This document shows, in pieces, positions 43,435 through 52,219 of a stretch of 64,000 nt of DNA. Location: the NCBI GenBank assembly GCA_900766005.1, contig CAAFTU010000055.1:1-64000 (forward strand). The letters are read 5' to 3'. This stretch comes from an uncultured Bacteroides sp. (GTDB lineage Bacteria > Bacteroidota > Bacteroidia > Bacteroidales > Bacteroidaceae). Position numbers and translations under genes: made by a program. The stretch's first letter is position 1, and each line of letters begins with the position of its first letter. Under the pieces are notes generated by a model. The model ran no database searches. It saw only the letters and a list, made by a program, of their open reading frames with translations, and was not told the DNA's origin.

Positions 43435-43623
43435 TTAAAGATTTCTTCTGTCCCGATTCAAGACATGTTTTATAAAGTAAAAAACTGCAATTCCTATAAT
43501 CGGAATAAGAAAAACCAGCAACGAATAAATCACTTTCATAAAAGTGGTATCGCAAGATGTAATTATATGATATAATACAGCTATATTCAGCAAATAGATA
43601 GCCGCAATAAAAATATAGTCCAT
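43435..43623 (-). CDS. Small membrane protein, PLDc_N-like
   Basis: A 62-residue protein made of two membrane helices (around 3-22 and 30-52) and a short basic tail (KHVLNRDRRNL). The pattern LVFLIPIIGIAVFYF matches the PLDc_N domain often found alone in Bacteroidota. Function is unknown. It stands alone in an AT-rich region between SusD and the FabK-like gene. Confidence 0.65.
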   Translation of the reverse strand: MDYIFIAAIYLLNIAVLYHIITSCDTTFMKVIYSLLVFLIPIIGIAVFYFIKHVLNRDRRNL

Positions 43624-43639
43624 AGTCTTAAAATAAAAA

Positions 43640-44440
43640 GTTAATTCTCCATTCCCAGCATCTAAATCATAATAACCTGCAAAGGTTACATATTTCTACT
43701 TGCCTCAACAATGAATCAAACATATCATACAATATGCACTACAAATATAACAAAGTATTATAATAAAAAAATCCCCCTGTGCAACTTCCCTTGTGCAACT
43801 TTTTTCCCCCGTGCAACTTTCCCCCTGTGCACTCATGCAAATTCCGATTACATTCGAGCATTTCGATTACAAACAAAAATCCCTAACTTTATATTTATTT
43901 TGTGACGTTTTTTCCCTGCTATATTCTCCCCAATAATGATTTCTCCCACATGAACATACGAAAGCTACAGATAGAATGAAACACACTGCAGGTGTGAACT
44001 TGCCGTGATAAAGGATGCAGACAACCTGCTATTGACAGGCTAATCCGGCGGCTAAATGCAGCCAACGATGTATACAATATATGATTTAAAACAACTGTAC
44101 TTGCCATAGAATAATTGCATAGGACTTCTTTCAAGGAAGAAGTCTTGTTAATCATTCCTGCAAGACGGGACGCAGTACTTACTAACATGTAATTTTAAGG
44201 AGAAAAGAGCCGTCCCATTACTTTCAACCACAGCCGGAGCCATGTCGAATTGCCGAGGTAATGTAATTTCCCCTCAGGTATAAACCTGATTTGCACTGCA
44301 AATATAAAGGTTATAATGCTGAGCAGCGCAAATCTGAGTCTTAATTCTTGTTAATCAAAAACTAAAAGAACAGGAAATACATCCGGATATTACAACACTG
44401 TTTCAGTTTTTTCCAATCCACCAGCCTTTCTATGGATGCT
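43640..44440. other. Gap without a supported gene
   Basis: About 800 bp with no convincing reading frame. It holds a four-copy repeat of CCCCNGTGCAACTT type (43773-43838), a short palindromic hairpin GACTTCTT-6 nt-AAGAAGTC (44123-44144) and AT-rich flanks. The plus strand between 43950 and 44190 reads as several coding-like pieces split by stops, so a decayed gene is possible; I cannot name it. Confidence 0.5.
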
Positions 44441-44580
44441 GGATTCATCCCAACCAGCTGCATCCAGCACCAAAGCTGCATTCATCCCAATCAGCAGTAT
44501 TCAGCATGGCAGCAGTATTCATCCCAATCAGTTGTGACAGTTGTGTCAGTTGCAAAATCCGGATTCAATCCCAACGATAA
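44440..44580. repeat. Repeat running into the stop of the FabK-like gene
   Basis: Four copies of a unit like GGATTCATCCCAACCAG, at about 44451, 44480, 44517 and 44562. The last, GGATTCAATCCCAAC, contains the stop (44565-44567) and final codons of the FabK-like gene. The other copies look like drifted duplicates of that gene end. CAGCAGTATTCAG units are mixed in. Confidence 0.8.
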
Positions 44581-45506
44581 GTGCGCCGGGCAGCTTCTTC
44601 GAATGAAGATACGAGCTCGGCCATCACTTCGCTCACGGGCTGCAAGCGGTGGACAAGCGCAGCCGCCTGCCCTATCTCCAGCTCACCTTCGTCCAGATCT
44701 CCCTCAAAAATACCCTTCTTAGCACGTCCCCTGCCCAAGAGCGTCTTCAGTTCTTCCACGGCAGCACCGCGGTCTTCGGCCGCCTCCACAGCATCACGGA
44801 AGGAGTTTTTCACCAGCCGGGTGGGCACCAGTTTCTTGAGAAGAAGCTTCGTGTCGCCCTCTCCCAAGCGCAGACAGCGTTCCTTGAACGGAGTGCTGGC
44901 AGAGCTCTCCTGCGTCAAAGCAAAGCGGGTGCCTATCTGCACTCCCTCAGCTCCCAGCGCCATGGCAGCCAGTATGCCTTCGCCCGTGGCGATGCCGCCA
45001 GCAGCTATGAGAGGAAGCGCCACAGCCGAGCGCACGCCGGGCAGCAGACAGAAGGTGGTGGTTTCTTCCCGCCCGTTGTGTCCGCCCGCTTCGAAGCCTT
45101 CGGCCACCACGGCATCCACACCGGCTTCCTGGCATTTCACGGCAAAGCGGGAAGAGGAAACGACATGCACCACGGTGATGCCGTGCTCTTTGAGCCAGGG
45201 AGTCCACGTCTTGGGATTGCCGGCCGAGGTAAACACAATCTTCACCTGCTCCTCCACTAAGAGCTGCATTATTTCTTCCACCTGCGGATAGATGAGCGGC
45301 ACGTTCACGCCGAAGGGAAAAGGCGTGGCTGCCTTGCACTGACGGATGTGATGGCGCAGGGTGTCGGGATGCATGGAGCCTGCACCCACCAGACCCAGTC
45401 CGCCTGCATTGCTCACCGCAGCGGCAAGACGCCAGCCGCTGCACCACACCATCCCTCCCTGAATAATGGGGTATCGGATTCCGAATAGAGAAGTTATTCT
45501 GTTCAT
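44565..45506 (-). CDS. FabK/nitronate monooxygenase-like flavoenzyme
   Basis: A 313-residue FMN-dependent TIM-barrel enzyme. The start at 45506 (MNRITSLFGIRYPIIQGG) puts the family's first motif at the N-terminus; a start 16 codons earlier adds nothing. IQGGM, SAGNPKTW, AEGFEAGGHNG (around 135) and the FMN-phosphate loop AAGGIATGEG with ALGAEGVQIGTRF (around 180-205) are visible. FabK is an enoyl-ACP reductase; close relatives act on nitronates. Sequence alone does not settle which. It lies 41 nt after the lipoprotein stop. Confidence 0.85.
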   Translation of the reverse strand: MNRITSLFGIRYPIIQGGMVWCSGWRLAAAVSNAGGLGLVGAGSMHPDTLRHHIRQCKAATPFPFGVNVPLIYPQVEEIMQLLVEEQVKIVFTSAGNPKTWTPWLKEHGITVVHVVSSSRFAVKCQEAGVDAVVAEGFEAGGHNGREETTTFCLLPGVRSAVALPLIAAGGIATGEGILAAMALGAEGVQIGTRFALTQESSASTPFKERCLRLGEGDTKLLLKKLVPTRLVKNSFRDAVEAAEDRGAAVEELKTLLGRGRAKKGIFEGDLDEGELEIGQAAALVHRLQPVSEVMAELVSSFEEAARRTYRWD

Positions 45507-45547
45507 AAGCCTGCGAAAAAAAGATAAAATAAGAGCAGCCGGAGCCC

Positions 45548-46075
45548 CTACCACCAGCGATAGCCGGAGCCGCAGAGCGGATTGTCATGACAAGGGTCGA
45601 TGGTCCAGCGGGTGCGGGGCAGTTTCCGTTGCTCCCACCATCCGCGGTAAAGCGCCACGGCATCGAGCACCTCCTCGTCGGTGAGGAAGTAGATAGGTTC
45701 GTAATTCTCGGCTCCTGCCAGCACCATCTTGCAGCCCATGGACGGAGCCGTGCCCTGCCGGATGGACTCTACAATCCAGAGCATGCATTCGCCCAGACGG
45801 ATTTTACCGTTGCCGGCCGTGTAGACTGTAGGGAAAGAGGGGATGATGCTGAGGTCGTCGGCATAGCCGAGCAGCTGAGGGATGTGTTTTTCCTCGAAAA
45901 GAGGAACCACCACCACCCCTTTCTCATTTTTCACGTTGTAGGTGCCAGCCTTGAGCTGCTTCACAAAAAGGTCCACGTCGGGATTGGTGTAATCCATTTC
46001 TACGTGGCTGCATCCGCCGACGAACATCATCAGGGAGAGCAGCAAAGCGGATAGTATCAAAGTATTTTTCATCAT
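45548..46075 (-). CDS. Uncharacterised lipoprotein
   Basis: A 175-residue lipoprotein. The signal ends in the lipobox FVGGC (around residue 22). The mature part starts SHVEMDYTNPDVDLFVKQLKAG and contains a Trp/Arg-rich end (YRGWWEQRK, GYRWW). It resembles short lipoproteins kept in Bacteroides genomes, but I do not recognise a named function. The Met at 46072 is an equal start. It may be co-transcribed with the flavoenzyme gene. Confidence 0.75.
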   Translation of the reverse strand: MMKNTLILSALLLSLMMFVGGCSHVEMDYTNPDVDLFVKQLKAGTYNVKNEKGVVVVPLFEEKHIPQLLGYADDLSIIPSFPTVYTAGNGKIRLGECMLWIVESIRQGTAPSMGCKMVLAGAENYEPIYFLTDEEVLDAVALYRGWWEQRKLPRTRWTIDPCHDNPLCGSGYRWW

Positions 46076-46194
46076 TGCTATATTGCTATAAAGGTATTAA
46101 TAGGTCATGCGGAGTCCGCAAAGCAAATTCAGATCCGTGGGGGCGCCGGGTGAGCACGGTGGCCACTCCGCCCACCTGCGCGGGCTGCGAATTT

Positions 46195-46320
46195 CTTTTC
46201 TATCTGAGCAAGGCAAGCCCTTCTGTCTGAGCAAAGCGAGCTCTTCATCTGAGCAAAATACTCTTTTTGTCTGAGCAAAATACTCTTTTCATCTGAGCAA
46301 AGCAAACCCTTTTATCTGTC
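46195..46320. repeat. Tandem repeat of TCTGAGCAAA units
   Basis: Five copies of a 22-30 bp degenerate unit (ATCTGAGCAAAGCAAGCCCTT, TCTGAGCAAAATACTCTTT and variants). It fills much of the 362-bp gap between nadC and the lipoprotein gene; I see no gene in that gap. Confidence 0.88.
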
Positions 46321-46382
46321 AGACGTGATGACTGCAAAAATGCGGCCATGCGTACTGCTAAAAGAAGTTAAAGAATAAAGTA

Positions 46383-46422
46383 ATTCACCCCAGACGAGAA
46401 AGTGTCTCCCGCTGGGGTGAAT
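46383..46422 (-). terminator. Terminator of nadC
   Basis: A perfect 11-bp stem, ATTCACCCCAG (46383-46393) with CTGGGGTGAAT (46412-46422). The T-run after it on the minus strand is weak (TACTTTATTCTTT). Confidence 0.75.
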
Positions 46423-46437
46423 CTCAATATAAATAAA

Positions 46438-47286
46438 TCAACAAGCTTTAAAGCTCATATCCAGTCCCTTCACCGAGTGAGTGAGCGCACCCACAGAGAT
46501 GAAGTCTACGCCACATTCGGCATAGTCGCGCAGCGTGTCGAAGGTGATGCCGCCCGATGATTCGGTCTCGTAGCGTCCGCCCACCATTTCCACTGCCTTG
46601 CGGGTCATTTCAGGTGTAAAGTTGTCGAACATGATACGGTCTACACCGCCCAAAGAGAGCACCTGCTGCAGTTCGTCGAAGCTGCGCACCTCGATTTCAA
46701 TCTTGAGATCTTTGCCCTTTTCGCGGCAGTAGTCCTTGGCACGGGTAATGGCCTTGTCGATACCTCCGGCAAAGTCCACGTGGTTGTCCTTGAGCAGAAT
46801 CATGTCGAACAGACCGATGCGGTGGTTCACGCCGCCGCCGATCTTCACCGCCATCTTTTCGAGGATACGCATACCCGGAGTGGTCTTGCGGGTATCGAGC
46901 ACGCGGGTGCGGGTGCCTTCGAGCTGTTTCACATACTTGCGTGTCATCGTGGCGATGCCGCTCATGCGCTGCATCACGTTGAGCATCAGACGCTCTGTCT
47001 GAAGCAATGACTGCACTTTGCCTTCCACTACCATGGCCACGTCGCCGGGTTTCACCTCAGCCCCGTCTTCGATGAGCACTTCCACCTGCATGGTGGGGTC
47101 GAAACGGTGGAAAATCTCCTTGGCCACTTCGATGCCGGCCAGCACACCGGCTTCCTTGATCAGCAGTTTAGACTTGCCCATCGCTGTGGCGGGAATACAC
47201 GAAAGGGTGGTGTGGTCACCATCACCTATATCTTCTGCAAAAGCAAGATCGATCAGTTTGTCGATCAGTTCTTTTTCTTTACTCAT
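46438..47286 (-). CDS. nadC: Nicotinate-nucleotide diphosphorylase (carboxylating)
   Basis: A 282-residue quinolinate phosphoribosyltransferase, third step of de novo NAD synthesis. The family marks are the N-terminal EDIGDGDHTT, the central RVLDTRKTTPGMR (around 135-147), VKIGGGVNHR and LKDNHV (around 170). The C-terminal VDRIMFDNF and SGGITFDTLRDYA complete the barrel. The start codon shares one base with the stop of the DUF4783 gene, so the two are translated from one message. nadA and nadB are not in the window. Confidence 0.96.
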   Translation of the reverse strand: MSKEKELIDKLIDLAFAEDIGDGDHTTLSCIPATAMGKSKLLIKEAGVLAGIEVAKEIFHRFDPTMQVEVLIEDGAEVKPGDVAMVVEGKVQSLLQTERLMLNVMQRMSGIATMTRKYVKQLEGTRTRVLDTRKTTPGMRILEKMAVKIGGGVNHRIGLFDMILLKDNHVDFAGGIDKAITRAKDYCREKGKDLKIEIEVRSFDELQQVLSLGGVDRIMFDNFTPEMTRKAVEMVGGRYETESSGGITFDTLRDYAECGVDFISVGALTHSVKGLDMSFKAC

Positions 47287-47678
47287 TATTCGTTGATTTT
47301 ATCAATCCTTATTTGATGTATTAAACATTTATCCTGCACTCTCCTCAGGAAACAATTCACGCGGAATTTTTCCTGCTGTGTGTTCAGCGTGCCAATGAGG
47401 AAGCTCGACTCGTCGCGCCGGCCCTGATGGTTCACACTGAATCCTTTTACTTTCTTCTTTGCAAAGAACTCCTGCAGGGCGGCAGTAGCTTTCTGCTTGT
47501 CCATCTGGCGGGAGTTGCCCTGGAAAACCAGCGTCACCTTATCTCCGAAATACCGGGCCAGATCTGCTGCCTTTCCTGCGCTGAATGCCGACACTACGTC
47601 CTCGGGTATCTCCTGTGCCAGGACAAGAGGGATACAGAGAAGCAGTGCAACGATTCCTGCAAGCATTCGTTTTTTCAT
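47286..47678 (-). CDS. DUF4783 secreted protein
   Basis: A 130-residue exported protein. A signal peptide (1-21, ends LVLAQ) is followed by an NTF2-like fold with EIPEDVVSAFSAGKAADLARYF, the DUF4783 family common in Bacteroidales. Function is unknown. It overlaps the nadC start by one base. Confidence 0.85.
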   Translation of the reverse strand: MKKRMLAGIVALLLCIPLVLAQEIPEDVVSAFSAGKAADLARYFGDKVTLVFQGNSRQMDKQKATAALQEFFAKKKVKGFSVNHQGRRDESSFLIGTLNTQQEKFRVNCFLRRVQDKCLIHQIRIDKINE

Positions 47679-47833
47679 ATTCGCAATCTTTTTAAGTTGA
47701 AGTATAAAGACTTATACTGCCAACTAATGATAGGCAAAGGTAAGCAAATATTGCAGAATTCCATAAAATTTGTCTATTTTTGTGCTCCGAATGAAATAAA
47801 TTGAAATGAATCCCTATTTATAATAGATTTCTT

Positions 47834-48307
47834 ATGAAGACTACTTTACTCGTGGTGGGACGCACCGTGGAACAACATTACATTACGGCTATCAATGACT
47901 ATGTGACCCGTACCAAACGCTATATCGGGTTCGACATGGAGGTGATTCCGGAGCTGAAGAATACGAAGAGCCTCTCGGAGGAGGTGCAGAAAGAAAAGGA
48001 AGGGGAGCTGATTCTGAAAGCGCTCCAGCCGGGGGATGTGGTGGTGCTGCTCGACGAGCACGGCAAGGAGATGCGCTCGGTGGAGTTTGCCGACTACATG
48101 AAGCGGAAGATGAATACGGTCAACAAGCGCCTGGTGTTCATCATCGGCGGCCCTTACGGCTTTTCGGAGAAGGTGTACCGGGCGGCTCATGAAAAGATTT
48201 CGATGTCGAAGATGACGTTTTCGCATCAGATGATCCGCCTCATCTTCGTGGAGCAGATCTACCGGGCCATGACGATTCTTGCCGGAGGGCCGTATCATCA
48301 TGAATAG
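47834..48307 (+). CDS. rlmH: 23S rRNA (pseudouridine1915-N3)-methyltransferase
   Basis: A 157-residue SPOUT methyltransferase that acts on pseudouridine 1915 in helix 69 of 23S rRNA. The SAM knot is seen in VVVLLDEHGKEMRS (around 70-83), FIIGGPYGFSE (around 103-113) and SKMTFSHQMIRLIFVEQIYRA (around 125-145). Length matches the RlmH family. A -7 element TATTTTTG stands at 47775-47782. It faces queF. Confidence 0.96.
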   Translation: MKTTLLVVGRTVEQHYITAINDYVTRTKRYIGFDMEVIPELKNTKSLSEEVQKEKEGELILKALQPGDVVVLLDEHGKEMRSVEFADYMKRKMNTVNKRLVFIIGGPYGFSEKVYRAAHEKISMSKMTFSHQMIRLIFVEQIYRAMTILAGGPYHHE

Positions 48308-48344
48308 ATGAGACCCAAACCTGCAAGTTCATTTCTGCAACAAC

Positions 48345-48435
48345 TATTACTGAAAATCAGAACAATGCCCGCAGCAAGCAGATTTTTGTTTGCTGAAAAA
48401 AAGCAGATTTTGTTTGCTGAAAAAGCAGAGCCCGG
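48345..48435. repeat. Direct repeats between rlmH and queF
   Basis: AGCAGATTTTTGTTTGCTGAAAA occurs twice in near-exact copies (about 48377 and 48402), then AGCAGAG. The region may also fold into a hairpin AGAGCCCGGAGAACTCT at 48426-48442, which could end rlmH or queF messages. Confidence 0.75.
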
Positions 48436-48460
48436 AGAACTCTGCTTTCAAAAAAATAAC

Positions 48461-48916
48461 TTATTCGTGCGAAGCAAGACGCTGCAGAGCGAGCTGCTCG
48501 AACCGGGTGCCCGGACGTCCGTAATTGGCATAGGGATAAATGGAAATGCCGCCGCGGGGAGTGAACAGGCCGGTTACTTCAATGTATTTGGGATTCATCA
48601 AGCGGATGAGGTCTTTCATGATGATATTGACGCAGTCTTCATGAAAGGCTCCGTGATTGCGGAAACTGAAAAGATAGAGTTTCAGACTCTTGCTTTCCAC
48701 CATCTTGACATCGGGGATGTAGCTGATACGGATTTCAGCAAAGTCGGGCTGTCCGGTAATGGGACACAGGCTCGTAAACTCGGGGCAGTTGAAACGCACC
48801 CAGTAGTCGTTTTCAGGATGCTTGTTGTCGAACGCCTCCAGCACTTCGGGAGCATAATCTTGCTTATACTCCGTCTTTCTTCCCAGAAGGGAGAGTTGGT
48901 CTTTTAATTCAGTCAT
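48461..48916 (-). CDS. queF: NADPH-dependent preQ0 reductase
   Basis: A 151-residue type I QueF, which reduces 7-cyano-7-deazaguanine to preQ1. The catalytic Cys and Asp lie in CPEFTSLCPITGQPDFA (around 44-60). The substrate-binding segment ESKSLKLYLFSFRNHGAFHED is at about 74-94. Cytoplasmic. It lies 171 nt after queC on the same strand, as third member of a queuosine set. Confidence 0.95.
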   Translation of the reverse strand: MTELKDQLSLLGRKTEYKQDYAPEVLEAFDNKHPENDYWVRFNCPEFTSLCPITGQPDFAEIRISYIPDVKMVESKSLKLYLFSFRNHGAFHEDCVNIIMKDLIRLMNPKYIEVTGLFTPRGGISIYPYANYGRPGTRFEQLALQRLASHE

Positions 48917-48967
48917 TCTCTTTGTTTATTTATTTTTTTAGTTTTTGCAAACGATTCTTATGCTGCT

Positions 48968-49082
48968 TTCAGAAAACAGTGATTTATACTGTTTCTAAAA
49001 CGGATCTCGTTCTATTTCTGAAAACAGCTCTCGGTCTGTTTCAGAAAAAACAATTCTCGTTCTATTTCTGAAAATCTGTTCT
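48968..49082. repeat. Tandem repeat between queC and queF
   Basis: Three to four copies of a unit like TCTCGTTCTATTTCTGAAAA(CAG), with the variant TCTCGGTCTGTTTCAGAAAA. No gene or promoter motif is clear in this 171-bp gap. Confidence 0.85.
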
Positions 49083-49087
49083 TATGA

Positions 49088-49747
49088 TCAGTTGGCTTTG
49101 CTCTGCAGGTACTTCTCCAGTCCTTCGCGGCGAAGCGTGCAGGCAGGGCAATGTCCACAACCATCTCCTTGAATGCCGTTGTAGCACGTCAAGGTTTCAT
49201 GACGCACGAGGTCGAGCACTCCGAGCTCATCAGCCAGCGCCCACGTTTCGGCCTTATCAATCCACATCAGCGGAGTGTGGATAACAAACTGCTCATCCAT
49301 GGCAAGGTTCAACGTCACATTCAGCGACTTGATGAAATTGTCGCGGCAGTCGGGATAGCCGCTGAAATCGGTCTGAGACACACCGGTAACGAGATGGTTG
49401 ATGCCCCGTTCGCGGGCATACACGGCAGCGATGCTCAGGAAAAAGAGGTTACGACCGGGCACAAAGGTATTGGGCACACTGTCGGCCGGCTTCGTTTCGT
49501 CCATCGTGAGGGTGGAATCGGTGAGCGAATTGCGGCCCAGCTGTCCGATAAAAGACACATCCATCACGTCAAACTCCACTTCGGCCTTGCGGGCAATCTC
49601 GCGGGCCAGTTCCACTTCCTTCTGATGCTTCTGTCCGTACAGAAAACTCAAGGCTACTACTTTCTTAAACTGACGTTTGGCCCAAAAAAGGCAGGTGGTG
49701 GAATCTTGTCCACCACTGAACACAACCAAAGCTGTTTCTCTGTTCAT
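49088..49747 (-). CDS. queC: 7-cyano-7-deazaguanine synthase
   Basis: A 219-residue PP-loop ATPase that makes preQ0 from 7-carboxy-7-deazaguanine. The PP-loop SGGQDSTTC is at residues 11-19. The zinc cluster is CNGIQGDGCGHCPAC (around 189-203). It lies between the queuosine-precursor transporter and queF, all on the minus strand. queD and queE are not in the window. Confidence 0.96.
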   Translation of the reverse strand: MNRETALVVFSGGQDSTTCLFWAKRQFKKVVALSFLYGQKHQKEVELAREIARKAEVEFDVMDVSFIGQLGRNSLTDSTLTMDETKPADSVPNTFVPGRNLFFLSIAAVYARERGINHLVTGVSQTDFSGYPDCRDNFIKSLNVTLNLAMDEQFVIHTPLMWIDKAETWALADELGVLDLVRHETLTCYNGIQGDGCGHCPACTLRREGLEKYLQSKAN

Positions 49748-49751
49748 ACTG

Positions 49752-49880
49752 ATTATATTTTAGAATTGAGAATTTACGATTTACGTTTTACGTTTTATGA
49801 TTTACGATTTTAAATGTAGGATTCTAAATGTTGGATTCTGAATGTAGGATGTAGGATTCTGAATGTAGGATTCTTAGATT
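49752..49880. repeat. Repeats at the end of the transporter gene
   Basis: TTTACG(A/T)TTTACG units at about 49770-49808 are followed by five copies of (T)GTAGGATTCTGAA. The last copy, GGATTCTTAGATTTCC, contains the stop (49874-49876) of the transporter gene. Confidence 0.8.
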
Positions 49881-50554
49881 TCCTTCACCTTCCATACTTT
49901 ATATGAGATGGCTGTATCGTAAACATCGCTGCCGTCGATGCGCTTGATGACACCCACTACTCGGATGGTAACGGGCAGGATGATGACCTCATACATCGAT
50001 TTCATCACAATCTGGATGCCCATCATCAGCAGCAGTTCTTTCCATGCAATGATGCCCCCAAAGGCTACGGGAAAGAAGATGAGCGAGTCGGCTGTCTCCC
50101 CTACCACAGTGGAGAGGATGGCGCGGGCGGAAAAATGACGGCCCCCGCTGGCCACTTTCATTTTGCTCATGACATAAGCATTGAGGAATGACCCCACCAG
50201 AAAGGCCATCAGACTGGCGGCTACGATGCGGGGAGCCATACCGAAGACGAAGTCGAAATGCTCTTCTCCATCCCAAAAGGGGGCGGCAGGCAGGGCTACA
50301 GCTATCAGCCCGAGGCTGACTACGAAGAAGTTCATCACAAAACCGCTCCAGATGATGAGACGGGCTTTCTTGAATCCCCACACTTCGGCAATGCAGTCGT
50401 TGATGATATAGGATATGGGGAAAACCAGCAATCCGGCAGTAACCGTGAGGCTGCCCAGTTGGATAACTTTGGTTTCGAGAAGGTTGGCTGCTATCAGACA
50501 GACATTGAACAAAATGCCCAGCAGCATAAAGGGTACAGATACTTTTTCTTTCAT
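49874..50554 (-). CDS. Queuosine precursor transporter (YhhQ family)
   Basis: A 226-residue inner-membrane carrier with six helices, of the YhhQ/COG1738 family that imports preQ0/preQ1. Family marks are ETKVIQLGSLTVTAGLLVFPISYIINDCIAEVWG-like spacing (around 28-60) and the ETADSLIFFPVAF segment (around 155). It heads the set transporter-queC-queF, which fits salvage and synthesis of queuosine bases. No preQ1 riboswitch is evident upstream. Confidence 0.92.
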   Translation of the reverse strand: MKEKVSVPFMLLGILFNVCLIAANLLETKVIQLGSLTVTAGLLVFPISYIINDCIAEVWGFKKARLIIWSGFVMNFFVVSLGLIAVALPAAPFWDGEEHFDFVFGMAPRIVAASLMAFLVGSFLNAYVMSKMKVASGGRHFSARAILSTVVGETADSLIFFPVAFGGIIAWKELLLMMGIQIVMKSMYEVIILPVTIRVVGVIKRIDGSDVYDTAISYKVWKVKEI

Positions 50555-50689
50555 TACTCCTGTTTTTTACGTGGTGTTCTAGAATACACGACCGCTATTC
50601 ACGGCATCACATGTTTTTATTGGGCGGCAAAGATAGCAGAAAAGTTTGACTTATCCAACCGGATGCTGCTGATGAGCTGTTTTTTAACA

Positions 50690-50832
50690 GTAAGACCAAA
50701 GGAGAAAGAAGGGAAAGAAGAAAAATAGAAAAGGAAAAAGAAGGAGAAGAGGAAAAGAGGAAAGAAGAAAGACGGAAAAGAAAAAAGGGGAAAGAAAGAA
50801 GGGGAAAGAAAGAGGTGTTAAAAGAAAGAATC
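50690..50832 (+). repeat. Long polypurine tract
   Basis: About 140 bp almost wholly A and G on the plus strand, with units like GGAAAGAAGAAA and GGGGAAAGAAAGAA repeated. It fills the gap between the divergent transporter and porin genes. No reading frame of note runs through it. Confidence 0.9.
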
Positions 50833-50920
50833 GGGCAACTTTTCCGCTTTTGATTTGTTTTGGGGGACAACATCACTCGATATCCGAAACTCACTTAACA
50901 TAACCTAAACTTTGAATGTA

Positions 50921-52201
50921 ATGAAAAAAATCTTATTTCGGGCGGCTCTGCTGCTGACTCTGTTCGCATATCCGGACAGCAGCCGGGCACAAAAAGTAGT
51001 AATTGACGAGCCCAATTCCATCTTCTTCATTTCGAGCGAACAGGGAAACGGTACGATTATCAACATTATGAACAACCGCGAACAGATGCGTTTTCACGAT
51101 CCGAAGGCGCCTCGCTTTCTGCTGACCGACCAAAAGGGAAAGTTTGCCTTAGGACTGGGCGGCTATGTGCGGACTACGGCCGAATATGACTGGAACGGCA
51201 TCGTGAGAAACATCGATTTCTATCCGGCGCTGATTTCGCAGGGGGATAAGGCCGACTTTGCCCGGCGGCAGTTTCAGATGGATGCCACCACTTCTACGCT
51301 TTTCCTCAAGCTGGTGGGACACACCCGGCATTTGGGCGACTTCGTGGTGTATACAGCCGGAAATTTCCGGGGCACTGGACGCGCGTTCAAGCTGCACAAT
51401 GCGTACATCCAGTTTTTAGGCTTTACCATCGGTTATAATTATGGTCTGTTCACGGATGCGGCGGCCCTCCCTCCTACCATCGACTTTGCCGGACCGAACG
51501 GATCGGTGTTCTACCGCACCACGCAGCTGAGCTATGTATTCGACAAGGTGAAGCACTGGAAGATAGGGGTATCAATGGAGATGCCGCAGATAAATGCGAC
51601 AACGGACAGCTACACAGCGGTGAACACGCAGCGGATGCCCGACTTTGCTCTGTCGGCAGGGTATAGCTGGAACGGAGAAAATCATGTGAAGCTGGGTGGT
51701 ATCTTGCGCAATCTCACGTATCAGAACCGGGTGTCTGAAAAGACCTGTAACCTCACAGGATTCGGCGTGCAGGCTTCTACGACCTTTCACCTCACACCGC
51801 AGCTGCAGATGTATGGTCAGTTCAACTACGGACGGGGCATCGGCTCGTTTCTCAACGACATCAGCTGTCTGAATGCAGATGCAGTGCCCCATCCGCAGGA
51901 AGAAGGCAAGATGCAGACGTTGCCGATGCTGGGGTGGTATGCTAGTGCACAGTACAACTTCTGTCCGGCATTCTTCGTGTCGGCCACCTACAACCTCTGC
52001 CGCCTCTACAGCGAAAACGGATATCCAAGCACCCAGCCGCTCGCCTACCGGAAAGGGCAGTATCTGGCCACCAATGCCTTCTGCAACATCAACAGCAATC
52101 TGCAGGTGGGAGTGGAATACTTGCGCGGATGGCGGGCTGACTTCCAGTACCGCACCCGCCATGCCAACCGAATCAATCTGCTGGTGCAGTATTCTTTCTG
52201 A
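50921..52201 (+). CDS. Outer-membrane porin, DcaP-like
   Basis: A 426-residue outer-membrane protein. The ATG at 50921 gives a signal peptide (1-22, ending SSRAQ); a TTG three codons earlier is less likely. The mature part starts with a short periplasmic segment (around 25-60) and then a beta-barrel with GLGGYVRTTAEYDWNG and a final strand RINLLVQYSF. The pattern recalls DcaP-like and OprP-like porins of Bacteroidales. Substrate unknown. It stands alone. Confidence 0.82.
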   Translation: MKKILFRAALLLTLFAYPDSSRAQKVVIDEPNSIFFISSEQGNGTIINIMNNREQMRFHDPKAPRFLLTDQKGKFALGLGGYVRTTAEYDWNGIVRNIDFYPALISQGDKADFARRQFQMDATTSTLFLKLVGHTRHLGDFVVYTAGNFRGTGRAFKLHNAYIQFLGFTIGYNYGLFTDAAALPPTIDFAGPNGSVFYRTTQLSYVFDKVKHWKIGVSMEMPQINATTDSYTAVNTQRMPDFALSAGYSWNGENHVKLGGILRNLTYQNRVSEKTCNLTGFGVQASTTFHLTPQLQMYGQFNYGRGIGSFLNDISCLNADAVPHPQEEGKMQTLPMLGWYASAQYNFCPAFFVSATYNLCRLYSENGYPSTQPLAYRKGQYLATNAFCNINSNLQVGVEYLRGWRADFQYRTRHANRINLLVQYSF

Positions 52202-52219
52202 CAACTGAAGCGGAACGGA

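Noticed and set aside
44123..44144. Intrinsic terminator GACTTCTT-6 nt-AAGAAGTC
   Set aside because: No T-run on either side and no gene ends nearby.
43919..44188. 89-codon minus-strand frame
   Set aside because: No family likeness, odd composition, no promoter; the opposite strand reads more like decayed coding DNA.
44432..44722. 96-codon plus-strand frame
   Set aside because: Runs through the tandem repeat and into the FabK-like gene in antisense.
50555..50689. preQ1 riboswitch before the queuosine-precursor transporter
   Set aside because: No short pseudoknot with the A-rich tail pattern could be found upstream of the start.
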